Origin: Longimycelium tulufanense
GTDB lineage: Bacteria; Actinomycetota; Actinomycetes; Mycobacteriales; Pseudonocardiaceae
Length of the DNA: 64,000 nt
Reading direction: 5' to 3'
Assembly: GCF_014645795.1 (NCBI RefSeq)
Contig: NZ_BMMK01000012.1
Location: 1-64,000 of the forward strand
The position numbers and the translations under genes are program-made. Shown one piece after another: positions 16,088 through 27,428 of the stretch (positions within the stretch are counted from its first letter, which is position 1; the number at the start of each line of letters is the position of its first letter). The notes below the pieces were generated by a model, which worked only from the letters and a program-made list of their open reading frames with translations, did no database searches and had not been told where the DNA came from.

Positions 16088-17458
16088 TCACCTGCTGAGG
16101 CTGAGGATGTCGATGCCCCGCTTGTTGTCGGCCACGTACGCCAGACCCCGGTGCCACATTGGCTGCCAGGACGCCGCGTCACGCGGCCGGAAGTAGGCGA
16201 TCTGGGTGGGGTTCGTCGGATCACTGACGTCCAGGAACCGGGTGCCCTGGGCATAGAAGGACTGCACCAGCACATTTCCACGCACGTCGAAGTAGTGCGC
16301 GGAGCAGTCGCCGCTGTTCGGGTCGCTGCCCTCCTGGCCGGCGACGCTCCAGGTGCCCAGGGTGCGCAGCCGGAACGGCTTGTCGGGCCTGGAGCGCCAG
16401 CCCTGGCCGTCGTAGGAGCCGGCGAGCGAGGAGATGACCAACACACCGTCTCCCGCGCACCCGGAGAGGAAGCTCTCCTCGGTCACGTAGAGGATGTCGC
16501 CGCGACCCCGGTGTCCGGCGGGCTGCCCGCCGTCCGCCGCGCGCCGCCCGACCGGCCGGTAGCTGTTGTGCATGAACTTGGAAGGGGCGGCCACCTCGTC
16601 GATGCCGCCGCCCGCGTAGGGCACCGGCTCGATCGGGGTCGCCCGGCGCATGGTGTTGCTCACCGGGTCGCGGTGAACGCCCTCGGTCCAGTACCCGCGC
16701 ACGCCGCCCCGCCCGGATACCCACGCGATGCCGGCGTCATCGACCTGCACGTCGTGCACGTAGTCGGTCTTGCCGTCGTTGCGGCCGGTGTCGATGGGCT
16801 CGGGGAAGACCTTGGGGTTACGCGGGTCGCGGATGTCGGTGACCCAGACCGGGCGGCCGCCCCAGTCCGCCGGCATGTTGGCCGCCTTCGCCGGGCCCCC
16901 GGTCCACAGGTAGCGACAGTTGTTGACGCAGCTCGTGGTGTGGCCCGCCGGGACCTTCACGTAGCTGAGCACCTCCAGCCGTTCCGGGTTGCTGGCGTCG
17001 ACCACGTAGACGCCGGACTCACCGGTCTGCGTGTTGCCGCCGAACGCGCGCGGATCACGAGCGAGGAAGACGAGCTTTCGAATTGGGTCGACCTCGGTGT
17101 CCTCGGTCTCCCACATCCCCGGCATGGACAGCCGGCCGACGAGCCTGGGCCGGGCCGGGTCCGCGGTGACGTCATAGGCCCGCAGCCCGAACTGGCCGGA
17201 CACCAGCATCACGTCCCGTTGCCCGTACTGCAGGAAGTTCACCGAGATCGCGCCCTGGGCGTCGGGCACGCTGCCGACGTGCTGCACACCCTTGACCGAG
17301 CTGGTACCGCTGTCGGCCGCCCGGGTGGTGACGTCGTGCCCGCCCTCACCCGTGGCGTGGTCGGGGTCGCAGGCGTCGGCGGGCATCGTGGTCACGGTCA
17401 ACGCGGCGGCGACGGCGAGGGCGAGACCGGAACGCAGGAACCAGCTACGGGTAGACAC
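16088..17458 (-). CDS. Secreted LVIVD-repeat (beta-propeller-like) protein
   Basis: Exported protein of 456 residues with no assigned enzymatic role. GTG at 17458 is five bases after GGAGG and opens a signal peptide (RSWFLRSGLALAVAAALTVTTMPADA). The mature part contains repeated blade-like units of the LVIVD kind: LVSGQFGLRAYDVTADPARPRLVG, GVYVVDASNPERLEVLSYV, VWVTDIRDPRNPKVFPEP, TRFLDVSDPTNPTQIAYF and GLAYVADNKRGIDILSLS. Eight or so cysteines, several paired in short loops (SCVNNC), fit an extracellular disulphide-bearing fold. It is monocistronic, diverging from the peptide-binding lipoprotein gene. A partial copy of its 3' end lies after its stop. Confidence 0.82.
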   Translation of the reverse strand: MSTRSWFLRSGLALAVAAALTVTTMPADACDPDHATGEGGHDVTTRAADSGTSSVKGVQHVGSVPDAQGAISVNFLQYGQRDVMLVSGQFGLRAYDVTADPARPRLVGRLSMPGMWETEDTEVDPIRKLVFLARDPRAFGGNTQTGESGVYVVDASNPERLEVLSYVKVPAGHTTSCVNNCRYLWTGGPAKAANMPADWGGRPVWVTDIRDPRNPKVFPEPIDTGRNDGKTDYVHDVQVDDAGIAWVSGRGGVRGYWTEGVHRDPVSNTMRRATPIEPVPYAGGGIDEVAAPSKFMHNSYRPVGRRAADGGQPAGHRGRGDILYVTEESFLSGCAGDGVLVISSLAGSYDGQGWRSRPDKPFRLRTLGTWSVAGQEGSDPNSGDCSAHYFDVRGNVLVQSFYAQGTRFLDVSDPTNPTQIAYFRPRDAASWQPMWHRGLAYVADNKRGIDILSLSR

Positions 17459-17631
17459 GTCCACCTCCCGGCGTGCGGTGGCGCGGCAGCGCGGCTCCAC
17501 GCTAGGGCGGGTCACGGCGGTGCAACAACCGACGAACGGCCCCCGGCCCCTCCCCCGGACGGGGCCTGCCGTCGCCGCCGGCTTCTGGTGCGATGGCCCT
17601 GGTTCGACCGGAGACGATCAACGGAGGTGCC

Positions 17632-19146
17632 ATGCGGGGCGGCATTGCGGTGCTCGTCGCGGTCCTGGTTGCCACGCTCGCCGGATGTTCCGGGAGCGGG
17701 CGGGAAGCCGCCGAACCCGGCGTGCTGTCGGTGGGCCTGCGCGAACCGGGGAGTCTGCTGCCGGCCCAGGCCCACACGGTCGCGCAGCGCACGATCGTCG
17801 GCGCGTTGTGGACGCCGTTGGTCACCGTCGACCAGGACCGCGTGGAGCCGGTGGCCGCCGAGTCGGTTACCAGCCAGGACCAGGTGAACTGGACGGTGCG
17901 GTTGCGCCCGGGAATGCGGTTCCACGACGGAACCCCGGTTACCGCAAAGTCCTATGTAGACACCTGGCAGGCGGTGGCTACCGAGCGGTGGCCCGGGTCC
18001 CGGGTGCTCACTGACGTGCTCCGTCCCGTGCGGATGCGCGCCGCGGACGAGACCACGGTGGAGATCGTGCTCGACCGCCCCTTCGGCCAGGTTCCGTTCG
18101 TCCTGGCTTCGCCCGCGTTGCTACCGCTCCCGGAGTCCGTCCTGTCCACACGGGACTGGTCGGGCTTCGCGCGTCACCCGGTAGGCACCGGACCGTACAA
18201 GATGACCGAGGCGTGGCGCCCTGGCAACGGTGCACGGCTCACTCGCTTCGACGCGTACAGCGGCCGCCGACCCGGCAAGGTGCGCGACATCGCGCTACGC
18301 GTGATCGACGATCCGATGGCCCAGTACGACCAGGTGCGCTCGGGTGATCTGGACCTCGCCACCCAGGTGCCCAAGGCACGACACGAATCGATGCGCAAGG
18401 ACTTCCCCGACCGCCATGTCCTGTGGCCGCTCTCGGAGGTGAGCTATCTCGGGATCGCCGTTGCGGACACCCGCCTGGCCGAGGCCGCCGTGCGGCACGC
18501 GCTGGCATTGGCCGTCGGTCGGGAGGAGCTCGAGCGAGGTCCGTTGGGATACCAAGTCGATCTCGCGCAGGGTCTCGCCCCGCCCGCGGTGCCGTTGACG
18601 CAACGCTCCGGGCCATGTCGGCCGTGCACGCACGACCCGGAGGCGGCGAAGGCGTTGCTGGAGCAGTCCGGTGGTCTCACCGGTCCGGTGCCGTTGCGGT
18701 TCGACGCCGACTCCGCGCAAGGCCAGTGGGCACCGGCACTGGCCGAACAGCTTCGCCGTGTCCCCGGCGTCCCGGAGATCGTGCCGACCTCGCTGCCCGG
18801 CCCGGAGTTCCGTGCCCTGCTGGCGAACCGGCCTTCGGACGGGTTGTTCACCATCACCAGAACCCTGTGGTCGCCAAGCCCGTACGAGGCGTTGTCCGGG
18901 CTGGCGGGGCCCACGGGGTACGCGGACGAGGGCTTCGACCAGATGCTCGCCGCCTCCGAAGCCACCACCGACCCGGCCGAGATCGGCCGGCTCTCCCGGC
19001 TCGCCGAGAACCAGCTGCTGCGGGACCTACCGGTCATCCCGCTGTGGTCTGCCCACGGACACGCGGTGTGGAGCGACCGGGTATTCAACGTCACCGCGGA
19101 GGCCCTGGGCGGAATCGATCTGGCCTTCGTCGACCTCCGCGACTGA
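17632..19146 (+). CDS. Peptide/nickel-type ABC transporter substrate-binding lipoprotein
   Basis: Family 5 extracellular solute-binding protein (DppA/OppA class) expected to capture peptides or similar ligands outside the membrane. ATG 17632 follows GGAGG. The signal ends in a lipobox, VATLAGCSG, giving a lipidated Cys near residue 19. Family features: LWTPLVTVD, VNWTVRLRPGMRFHDGTPVTA, GTGPYKMTEAW, a central receptor fold, and the late NQLLRDLPVIPLWSAHG typical of this class. 504 aa, normal length. No permease or ATPase gene lies nearby, so it is an orphan receptor or borrows a transporter encoded elsewhere. The next gene downstream on the same strand is a small membrane protein about 145 bases away. 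Confidence 0.88.
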   Translation: MRGGIAVLVAVLVATLAGCSGSGREAAEPGVLSVGLREPGSLLPAQAHTVAQRTIVGALWTPLVTVDQDRVEPVAAESVTSQDQVNWTVRLRPGMRFHDGTPVTAKSYVDTWQAVATERWPGSRVLTDVLRPVRMRAADETTVEIVLDRPFGQVPFVLASPALLPLPESVLSTRDWSGFARHPVGTGPYKMTEAWRPGNGARLTRFDAYSGRRPGKVRDIALRVIDDPMAQYDQVRSGDLDLATQVPKARHESMRKDFPDRHVLWPLSEVSYLGIAVADTRLAEAAVRHALALAVGREELERGPLGYQVDLAQGLAPPAVPLTQRSGPCRPCTHDPEAAKALLEQSGGLTGPVPLRFDADSAQGQWAPALAEQLRRVPGVPEIVPTSLPGPEFRALLANRPSDGLFTITRTLWSPSPYEALSGLAGPTGYADEGFDQMLAASEATTDPAEIGRLSRLAENQLLRDLPVIPLWSAHGHAVWSDRVFNVTAEALGGIDLAFVDLRD

Positions 19147-19292
19147 CCGCTACCTCGCCGACCCGCGGGACCTCGCCGCGGCCAGGGTTCGTGCCCGGCC
19201 CGACACGATCTCGGGCGGACCGACCGGCGGAGCCTCAGCAGCGCCTGCAACCCGGCGGGAACCGGGAGCTGCTCGCGAGGGTCGGAGGAGGC

Positions 19293-19760
19293 ATGCCCCG
19301 CACCCGACCCCGCCCGCCGTGGCTGGCGCTCACCCTCACCGGCCTGCTCCTCACCGTGGCCGGAACGTTCCTGCCCTGGCTGCGTTCGGGCCGCGTGTCC
19401 CGGGACAGCTACCAGGCACTCGGCGCATTGCACCGGCTGACCAGCGCCGGCGATGGTCCGGCGGGCACCCTCCTGGCGGCCTGGCCCTTCGTCGGCCCGT
19501 GGGCCGCAGCGTGCGCGGCCCTGCTCATCCTCGGCTACGGCAGGACCGCCGCCGCGACGATCGTGCTTTTGTCAGCAATGACGGGAACCGTATCGGGTGT
19601 CGCCTTCGTCCAAAGTGCCGCCGAGGGGGCGATGGTCGGGGTCTTGCCATGGGGTCCCGCCACGACCGCCTCGGGCGCGGCGCTGGCCGTGGTGGGGGTA
19701 CTCGGCCCGCTCCTCGCCGGCCGCCGCAGGAATCCGAGCACATCAGGAGGGGCACCGTGA
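19293..19760 (+). CDS. Small membrane protein, four predicted helices
   Basis: 155-residue protein of unknown function. It starts at ATG 19293 behind GGAGGAG and has about four hydrophobic segments: LALTLTGLLLTVAGTFLPWL, AGTLLAAWPFVGPWAAACAALLIL, a third around ATIVLLSAMTGTVSGVAFV, and GAALAVVGVLGPLLAG. The first ends in FLPWLRSG, a pattern common in short actinomycete membrane proteins with a conserved Pro-Trp at the membrane edge. Its stop overlaps the GTG start of the next gene (GTGA), so the two are translationally coupled and probably interact or share a process. No domain assignment is possible from sequence alone. Confidence 0.7.
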   Translation: MPRTRPRPPWLALTLTGLLLTVAGTFLPWLRSGRVSRDSYQALGALHRLTSAGDGPAGTLLAAWPFVGPWAAACAALLILGYGRTAAATIVLLSAMTGTVSGVAFVQSAAEGAMVGVLPWGPATTASGAALAVVGVLGPLLAGRRRNPSTSGGAP

Positions 19761-21202
19761 GCAACCCAGGTGGCGGCGACCAGTGGTCGCCCCAACAGCC
19801 CAACCCGCAGGGCTTTCCCCCGCCGGGCCAGCCCGGCTACCCGCCCACGACCATGCCCGGGCAGGGCTGGTCGGGCGCGCCGCAGCCGCCCCAGCCCCAG
19901 CCGGGCTGGGGACCCGACCCCGCGGCCGGGCAGCAGCCCCCGTTCGGGCAGCCGCCCTACGCCTACCCCGCGCCGCCGCCCGCCCCCAGGAGGAAGCGGA
20001 CCGGGCTGCTGGTCGGCGCGCTGGTCGCCGTCGTGGCACTGGCTGCGGGCGGTGTCGGCGGGTGGTACGCGCTGCGGCAGGCCGCCGCCTCGGGTGAGGA
20101 GAACCCGACCGCCGCGGCCACCCGGCTGCTGACCGCGGTCGGCAACAACGACGTCGTCGGCCTGATGGACGGGCTGGCGCCGGCCGAGGCCGCACTGGCC
20201 CGGGAGAGCCTGGGCGGCACGGTCGACGAGCTGAAGCGGCTGGAGATCCTCAAGCCGGAGGCCGACCCCGCCAACATCGGCGGGCTTCAGGTCACGGTCG
20301 AGGGCCTGCGGTTCGACGATGCCGCGGCCGAGGTGGTCAACGACCATCTCACGATCACCAAGCTGGTCGAGGGCAAGATCACCATCAACTCCGACCTGAA
20401 CCAGCTCCCACTGACCGACAGGTTCCTCACGCTGACCAAGCTCGACCGCACCGCCAGGACCAGGGAGAGCGAGACGGTCGACATCGCCGAGGAGGTCCGC
20501 AAGAAGGGGGAGCCGGTGCGGATCGCCACGGTGCGGACCGACGACGGCTGGTACCCGAGCCTGTTCTACACGATCGCCGACCACGCCCTGCTGGACGCGG
20601 GCGAGAAGTGGCCCACGCAGAGCATTCCGGCCAACGGCGCGGACTCGCCGGAGGCGGCCCTGCGGGCGATGGTCGAGGCCGCCGGCAAGGCGGACGTGCG
20701 CCGGCTGATCGAGCTGCTGCCGCCGGACGAGATGGCTGTGCTGCACGATGTCGGCCCGCTGCTGGTCGACAAGGCCGCGGCCGGGCTGCCGACGGGTGGC
20801 GGCAGCATGAAGGTGGTCGAGCTGGACGTGGAGCGCAAGGACGTCCCCGGCGGCGTTTCGTTGCTGCCGAACAAGTTCGTGGCGGAGGCCGACGGCCAGC
20901 GCGTCTCCTTCGTGCGGGACGGCGAGTGCTACGACGTGACCCTGGGCCGTCAGCGGGACCGGGTGTGCGCCGCCGACGTGGCGAAGCAGATGGGGAAGAA
21001 CAGCCGGAAGCGCCCGCCGAAGGCGGTGCGCGAGATGGTCGACCGGATCATGACGAGCCTGACGGACGTGGGGCTGGTCACCGTGGAGATCGACGGCAGG
21101 TGGTACGTGAGTCCGGGGCGCACCATGAACGAGGTGTGGCTGTCGGTGCTGCGCGGCCTCCAGCCGAAGGACATCGAGGAACTGGCCAAGCTCTCGAAGT
21201 GA
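19757..21202 (+). CDS. Single-pass membrane protein with proline-rich N-terminus and two repeated outer domains
   Basis: 481-residue protein of unknown function. The GTG at 19757 has AGGAGG upstream and overlaps the preceding stop. The first about 75 residues are proline/glutamine/glycine-rich and probably disordered in the cytoplasm. A transmembrane helix follows (TGLLVGALVAVVALAAGGVGGWYAL). The outer part appears to hold two similar modules, each opening with a helix-rich NTF2-like segment: TAAATRLLTAVGNNDVVGLMDGLAPAE and PEAALRAMVEAAGKADVRRLIELLPPDE. Each is followed by beta-rich sequence ending in a phrase such as DDGWYPS or DGRWYVSPG. Such two-module proteins are common in Pseudonocardiaceae, sometimes mislabelled as FliL. 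A strong terminator follows the gene. Confidence 0.75.
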   Translation: MSNPGGGDQWSPQQPNPQGFPPPGQPGYPPTTMPGQGWSGAPQPPQPQPGWGPDPAAGQQPPFGQPPYAYPAPPPAPRRKRTGLLVGALVAVVALAAGGVGGWYALRQAAASGEENPTAAATRLLTAVGNNDVVGLMDGLAPAEAALARESLGGTVDELKRLEILKPEADPANIGGLQVTVEGLRFDDAAAEVVNDHLTITKLVEGKITINSDLNQLPLTDRFLTLTKLDRTARTRESETVDIAEEVRKKGEPVRIATVRTDDGWYPSLFYTIADHALLDAGEKWPTQSIPANGADSPEAALRAMVEAAGKADVRRLIELLPPDEMAVLHDVGPLLVDKAAAGLPTGGGSMKVVELDVERKDVPGGVSLLPNKFVAEADGQRVSFVRDGECYDVTLGRQRDRVCAADVAKQMGKNSRKRPPKAVREMVDRIMTSLTDVGLVTVEIDGRWYVSPGRTMNEVWLSVLRGLQPKDIEELAKLSK

Positions 21203-21215
21203 CCGAAACCGGCAG

Positions 21216-21246
21216 GGCGTCCCCCGGGACATCTCCGGGGGACGCC
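21216..21246 (+). terminator. GC-rich hairpin terminator
   Basis: A 12-bp perfect stem, GGCGTCCCCCGG (21216-21227) with CCGGGGGACGCC (21235-21246) and a 7-base loop, begins 13 bases after the stop of the 481-residue membrane protein. There is no T tract, as is usual in actinomycetes. Confidence 0.8.
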
Positions 21247-21431
21247 GCAATTCCCAGTGGTCTCGGACACAGTGGACAGAGCGTGACCCGGTGAGTGGAC
21301 CCGATCAATCGGGCGTCCGCCCTGGTCAGGCCAGCCACGACGAGATGTAGAACGATTTAGGCCGAGGCAGGTGGCCACCGGATGTGCACGATGCCCCGCC
21401 GGGAGGTATCCCAACACGCGGGCACCCCTAC

Positions 21432-21461
21432 TTGAACACCAATACAGGACAAGCGTACTGT
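21432..21461 (+). promoter_or_regulatory. Predicted promoter of the aconitase gene
   Basis: TTGAAC (21432-21437) and TACTGT (21456-21461) are separated by 18 bases, about 105 bases before the aconitase start codon. The -10 element overlaps the predicted AcnR operator, so repressor binding would block RNA polymerase. Assignment is by pattern only. Confidence 0.5.
21445..21460 (+). promoter_or_regulatory. Predicted AcnR operator
   Basis: CAGGACAAGCGTACTG fits, at every defined position, the AcnR site described for Corynebacterium glutamicum acn (CAG-N-AC-NNN-CGTACTG). It lies over the predicted aconitase -10 region. An AcnR-like TetR regulator is encoded at 39171-39764 in this window. The match is seen in the sequence; function is inferred. 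Confidence 0.75.
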
Positions 21462-21566
21462 TTGGGTCGAGTGGGCACCCGCAAGCACATCCCCACGATG
21501 TGCGCGAGACTTCGCCCCGAAGGCAAGTTCCCGGACTTTGCGGCCCGTCGCGAGATGGAGTGAGAC

Positions 21567-24386
<2,820 letters not shown>

Positions 24387-24410
24387 CCTCCGGCACACGC
24401 ATCGAGGAGC

Positions 24411-24447
24411 GGGGACGTCCACTGTGGACGTCCCCGTTTTCTTTCTT
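24411..24447 (+). terminator. Intrinsic terminator after aconitase
   Basis: Inverted repeat GGGGACGTCC (24411-24420) and GGACGTCCCC (24426-24435) around ACTGT, followed by a T-rich run (GTTTTCTTTCTT). It is a classic rho-independent terminator 24 bases after the acn stop, and one of the few here with a T tract. Confidence 0.92.
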
Positions 24448-24589
24448 CCCTTAGCCCGATTGACGGAGCTCCTGCTCCGAAGAATGACACGACCTCCTCC
24501 TGAAAGGGGATGCGCCGTGCGCTCCAGTGATCGATGATGCTTTCGATGGGGGTCATGATCTGGCCACATCGAACTGGGGAGGAGATCTC

Positions 24590-25852
24590 TTGAGACTGAG
24601 CATTCGGCGGCTCACCGGCGCGGTGCTGGCCGCCGCGCTGTTCACCGGTGTGTCCGTGACGACGGCCGTCGCAGCACCCGACGCGACCGGTGTAGGCCAG
24701 CAGGCCACGCATGACCGCTCCGAGCTACGGGAGGCCATGCGCGAGCTGGTCGCGGCCGGAGCGGTCGGCGTGCAGGTGCGTGTGCACAACGAGCGGGGCG
24801 ACTGGACCGGCAGCGAGGGAACGCGCCTTCTTCGCGGCGGTGGGAAGGTACCGACCGACGGTCGATTCCGCATCGGCAGCATCAGCAAGACCATGTTGTC
24901 CACCGTGGTGCTGCAGCTGGTCGGCGAGGGAAAGATCGGGCTGGACGACCCGGTGGACCGCTACCTGCCACGGTTCGGCCTCGACGTGCGGATCACCGTC
25001 CGCATGTTGCTGCAGCACACCAGCGGGATCTTCAACTACACGGGCGAGTCGAAGGAGGACGGCACCGTTGAGCCCGGGATCCCGTTGTTCGGCCAGGACT
25101 TCGTGGACAACCGGTTCCGCACCTACCAGCCCGACGAGCTGGTGCGGCTCGCACTGTCCAAGCCGGCCCGGTTCGAGCCGGGCCAGGGTTGGTCGTACTC
25201 GAACACCAACTACGTCCTGGCCGGGCTGCTGGTCGAGAAGGTGACCGGCAGGTCCTACGCCACCGAGATGCGACACCGCATCCTGTGGCCGCTCGGGATG
25301 TGGCAGACGAGCCTTCCGGGCACGCGCACCACGATTCCCGGCCCGCACGCGCACGGCTACCACGCCTTCCAGCGGGAGGGCGAGCTGCAGGTCGTCGACG
25401 CGACCAGGCTGAACCCCTCGTGGGCCTACGGCGCGGGAGAGGTGATCTCCACGACGAGGGACCTCGACACCTTCATCTCCGCGCTGCTCGGAGGCAAGCT
25501 CCTTCCGCCGAACCTGCTCGCCGAGATGCGCAGGATGCGTCCGACCAATCCCGTCGAGGGCTACGGCCTGGGCCTGGCCGAGACGACGCTGGGTCTGGAG
25601 TGCGGAGAGACCATGCTGGGCCACGGCGGTGGCATCCACGGGTACGTCTCGTTCCTGTACGGCAACGCCGACCTCAGCAAGCGCTTCCAGATGTCCGTGA
25701 CCACGGGAGCGGTGGACCTCGACAACCCCGACGCGGCCGCCAAGTTCTTCACCCCCGTGTTGAAGATCATGAACCTGGCGGTGTGCGGCAAGACCACGCC
25801 GGCCAAGCCGGACGCCGCCCAGTCCCAGGACCTCCGGCCGAACCTTCGCTAG
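24590..25852 (+). CDS. Secreted serine beta-lactamase-family hydrolase (DD-peptidase-like)
   Basis: Exported penicillin-recognising-fold enzyme of the class C/AmpH or D-Ala-D-Ala carboxypeptidase type. The TTG start at 24590 is preceded by GGGGAGGAG, and a signal peptide follows (LTGAVLAAALFTGVSVTTAVAA). Active-site motifs: nucleophile Ser in IGSISKTML (SxxK), WSYSNTNYVL (YxN), and LGHGGGIHGY near the C-terminus taking the KTG position. 420 residues with start as chosen. Likely substrates are D-alanyl peptides of the wall or small D-amino esters; actual beta-lactam hydrolysis is not predicted from sequence. It stands alone between the acn terminator and its own strong terminator. Confidence 0.88.
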   Translation: MRLSIRRLTGAVLAAALFTGVSVTTAVAAPDATGVGQQATHDRSELREAMRELVAAGAVGVQVRVHNERGDWTGSEGTRLLRGGGKVPTDGRFRIGSISKTMLSTVVLQLVGEGKIGLDDPVDRYLPRFGLDVRITVRMLLQHTSGIFNYTGESKEDGTVEPGIPLFGQDFVDNRFRTYQPDELVRLALSKPARFEPGQGWSYSNTNYVLAGLLVEKVTGRSYATEMRHRILWPLGMWQTSLPGTRTTIPGPHAHGYHAFQREGELQVVDATRLNPSWAYGAGEVISTTRDLDTFISALLGGKLLPPNLLAEMRRMRPTNPVEGYGLGLAETTLGLECGETMLGHGGGIHGYVSFLYGNADLSKRFQMSVTTGAVDLDNPDAAAKFFTPVLKIMNLAVCGKTTPAKPDAAQSQDLRPNLR

Positions 25853-25859
25853 CCCCGAC

Positions 25860-25903
25860 CGGCTCGCCGGTGGATGTCTCCCGGGACGTCCACCGGCGAG
25901 CCG
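25860..25903. terminator. Strong hairpin terminator, possibly bidirectional
   Basis: Fifteen-base perfect arms, 25860-25874 and 25889-25903 (CGGCTCGCCGGTGGA and its complement), with a 14-base loop. It sits just after the beta-lactamase-family gene and before the convergent acylphosphatase gene, so it can serve both. Confidence 0.85.
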
Positions 25904-25970
25904 TTCCGACCTCCGCCGTTGCCCACCAGGGGCATGCCCGTTGTCCGGGCCGACGAGCCACTCGCCCTCG

Positions 25971-26258
25971 CTAGGCCCAGCCTCGCGGTGTGGGAAGGAT
26001 CTCGAAGCCACGGAGGTCTTCAGGCGCCTCCTCGCGGACCTCGACCTCTCGGACGTCAGCGCCGCGCGGGCCGTGATGGGCCCAGCCCACCAACCGTTCC
26101 ACCGAGTCGTCGGTGCCCTCGAAGACCGCTTCCACATCCCCGTTCGGGAGGTTGCGCACCCACCCCGACACGCCGTGCTCGATGGCCGTGCGCCGACAGG
26201 TGTCCCGGAAGAAGACGCCCTGGACCAGGCCGGACACGATCACGTGTTTGCGCACCAT
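25971..26258 (-). CDS. acyP: Acylphosphatase
   Basis: Small cytosolic enzyme (95 aa) hydrolysing acyl phosphates such as carbamoyl phosphate and 1,3-bisphosphoglycerate. The signature VSGLVQGVFFRDTCRRTA contains the phosphate-binding loop and catalytic Arg19, and GWVRNLPNGDVEAVFEG contains the catalytic Asn of the second signature. Length and fold signature are typical. ATG 26258 is separated by about 40 bases from the upstream coiled-coil gene on the same strand, so the pair is probably co-transcribed. The C-terminus (FEILPTPRGWA) is longer than the usual FxI ending by a few residues. Confidence 0.93.
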   Translation of the reverse strand: MVRKHVIVSGLVQGVFFRDTCRRTAIEHGVSGWVRNLPNGDVEAVFEGTDDSVERLVGWAHHGPRGADVREVEVREEAPEDLRGFEILPTPRGWA

Positions 26259-26298
26259 GTTCCAAGACGGTACGACGGGTGGACCGGTGGCTGCTGGA

Positions 26299-27189
26299 TC
26301 AGATCTGGCCGAGCCGCCCGGCGAGTTGGTCCACCCGCCTGCGGGCCGTGCCGGCGGTGCGCTCCGCTGACCGCACGCGCCGCTCGGATTCCTGCCGCCG
26401 GTCCCTGATACCGGCCAGCTCCTCCGCCAGCTCCCCCAGCTCGGCCACCAGCTCGGTACGACGCCGCCGCACCTCCTCGCGTTCGGCGTCCCGCTCCGCC
26501 AGTTCGCTACGGGCCCGCTCCACCTCGGCCTCGGCGTCGCGCAGCCGCTGCCGGGCCTCGGCCAGCTCGGTCTCGATCCGCCCGCGGCGTTGCCGGTCGA
26601 GCTCGTCCCCGCCTCGTTTCCGGTCCGATGCTGGCGCTTTCCGCGCGCCGGTCGCGGTGGACCGGGGCTTTGCTCCTCCGGCGCGGGGAGCGGGTCGGGT
26701 GGGCGGGGCACCGAACCCGGAATCGCCGGCCAGCGCCCGGTCGAGCCGGCCGGACCGAACCCCCGCGGCGGCGTCGGGGTCGGCCAGGGCCGCGGTGAGA
26801 GTCTGCTCCACCTGCCGTACGGCGTCGCCGGAGAGGGGATGCCCGGCGTCGGCGGCCAGCTGCCGCGCCTGGCGGGTGAGCCCGGAAAGCACCTCGTGCC
26901 GCTGCCGGTTGAGCCGGCGCAACGCCTCTCCCCGTAGCTCCTGCTGGGCGGCCCGCAGCTCCTCGCCGAGCGTCAGCAGGCGGTCCAGCAGGTCGCCGCG
27001 TTGCCGGGCCAGGAGGTTGACCGCCCAGGCGGCCCGGGTCGGCTTCCGCAGCCGCCGCACGTCGGCGGCCAGCTCCGTCTCTCCCGCCTCGGCCGCGGCG
27101 TCGGCGTGCCGGTCACGGGCCGCCACGAACCCCTCCGGCGACGCCCCGTAGACCTCGTCGGCGATCTCCCCCAGGCGATCCTGACCCAT
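26299..27189 (-). CDS. Coiled-coil protein of unknown function
   Basis: 296-residue cytosolic protein rich in Arg, Glu, Ala and Leu. The first about 120 residues look helical and include a conserved-looking segment, DVRRLRKPTRAAWAVNLLARQR. A low-complexity Gly/Pro/Ala linker lies near 145-190. Residues about 195-290 form an almost uninterrupted coiled coil (ELAEARQRLRDAEAEVERAR and similar heptads). Proteins with this start (GEIADEVYGASPEGFVAARD) are widespread in actinomycetes without assigned role. I see no enzyme motif. Likely co-transcribed with acylphosphatase. Confidence 0.75.
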   Translation of the reverse strand: MGQDRLGEIADEVYGASPEGFVAARDRHADAAAEAGETELAADVRRLRKPTRAAWAVNLLARQRGDLLDRLLTLGEELRAAQQELRGEALRRLNRQRHEVLSGLTRQARQLAADAGHPLSGDAVRQVEQTLTAALADPDAAAGVRSGRLDRALAGDSGFGAPPTRPAPRAGGAKPRSTATGARKAPASDRKRGGDELDRQRRGRIETELAEARQRLRDAEAEVERARSELAERDAEREEVRRRRTELVAELGELAEELAGIRDRRQESERRVRSAERTAGTARRRVDQLAGRLGQI

Positions 27190-27428
27190 GACGGACCAGT
27201 CTCGGTCCCGGTGGCCCCAACCGCAGCCCGGGGCGGTGATCCCACAACCGGCTGATTATCGGTCGCCGGCGCTTCCTCACCTGGACCTGCCGACGATCAC
27301 CGCCGTACAGTCCGGAACCCTCGCGTCCTCCCCACCGAATTCCGCGCGGCTCCCGGCGGTCGCCATTGCCGACACGGCACCCGGTTCGGGGCTGCCGGAC
27401 GTGGGAAAGCCAGAAAGGAGAAGGCTAG

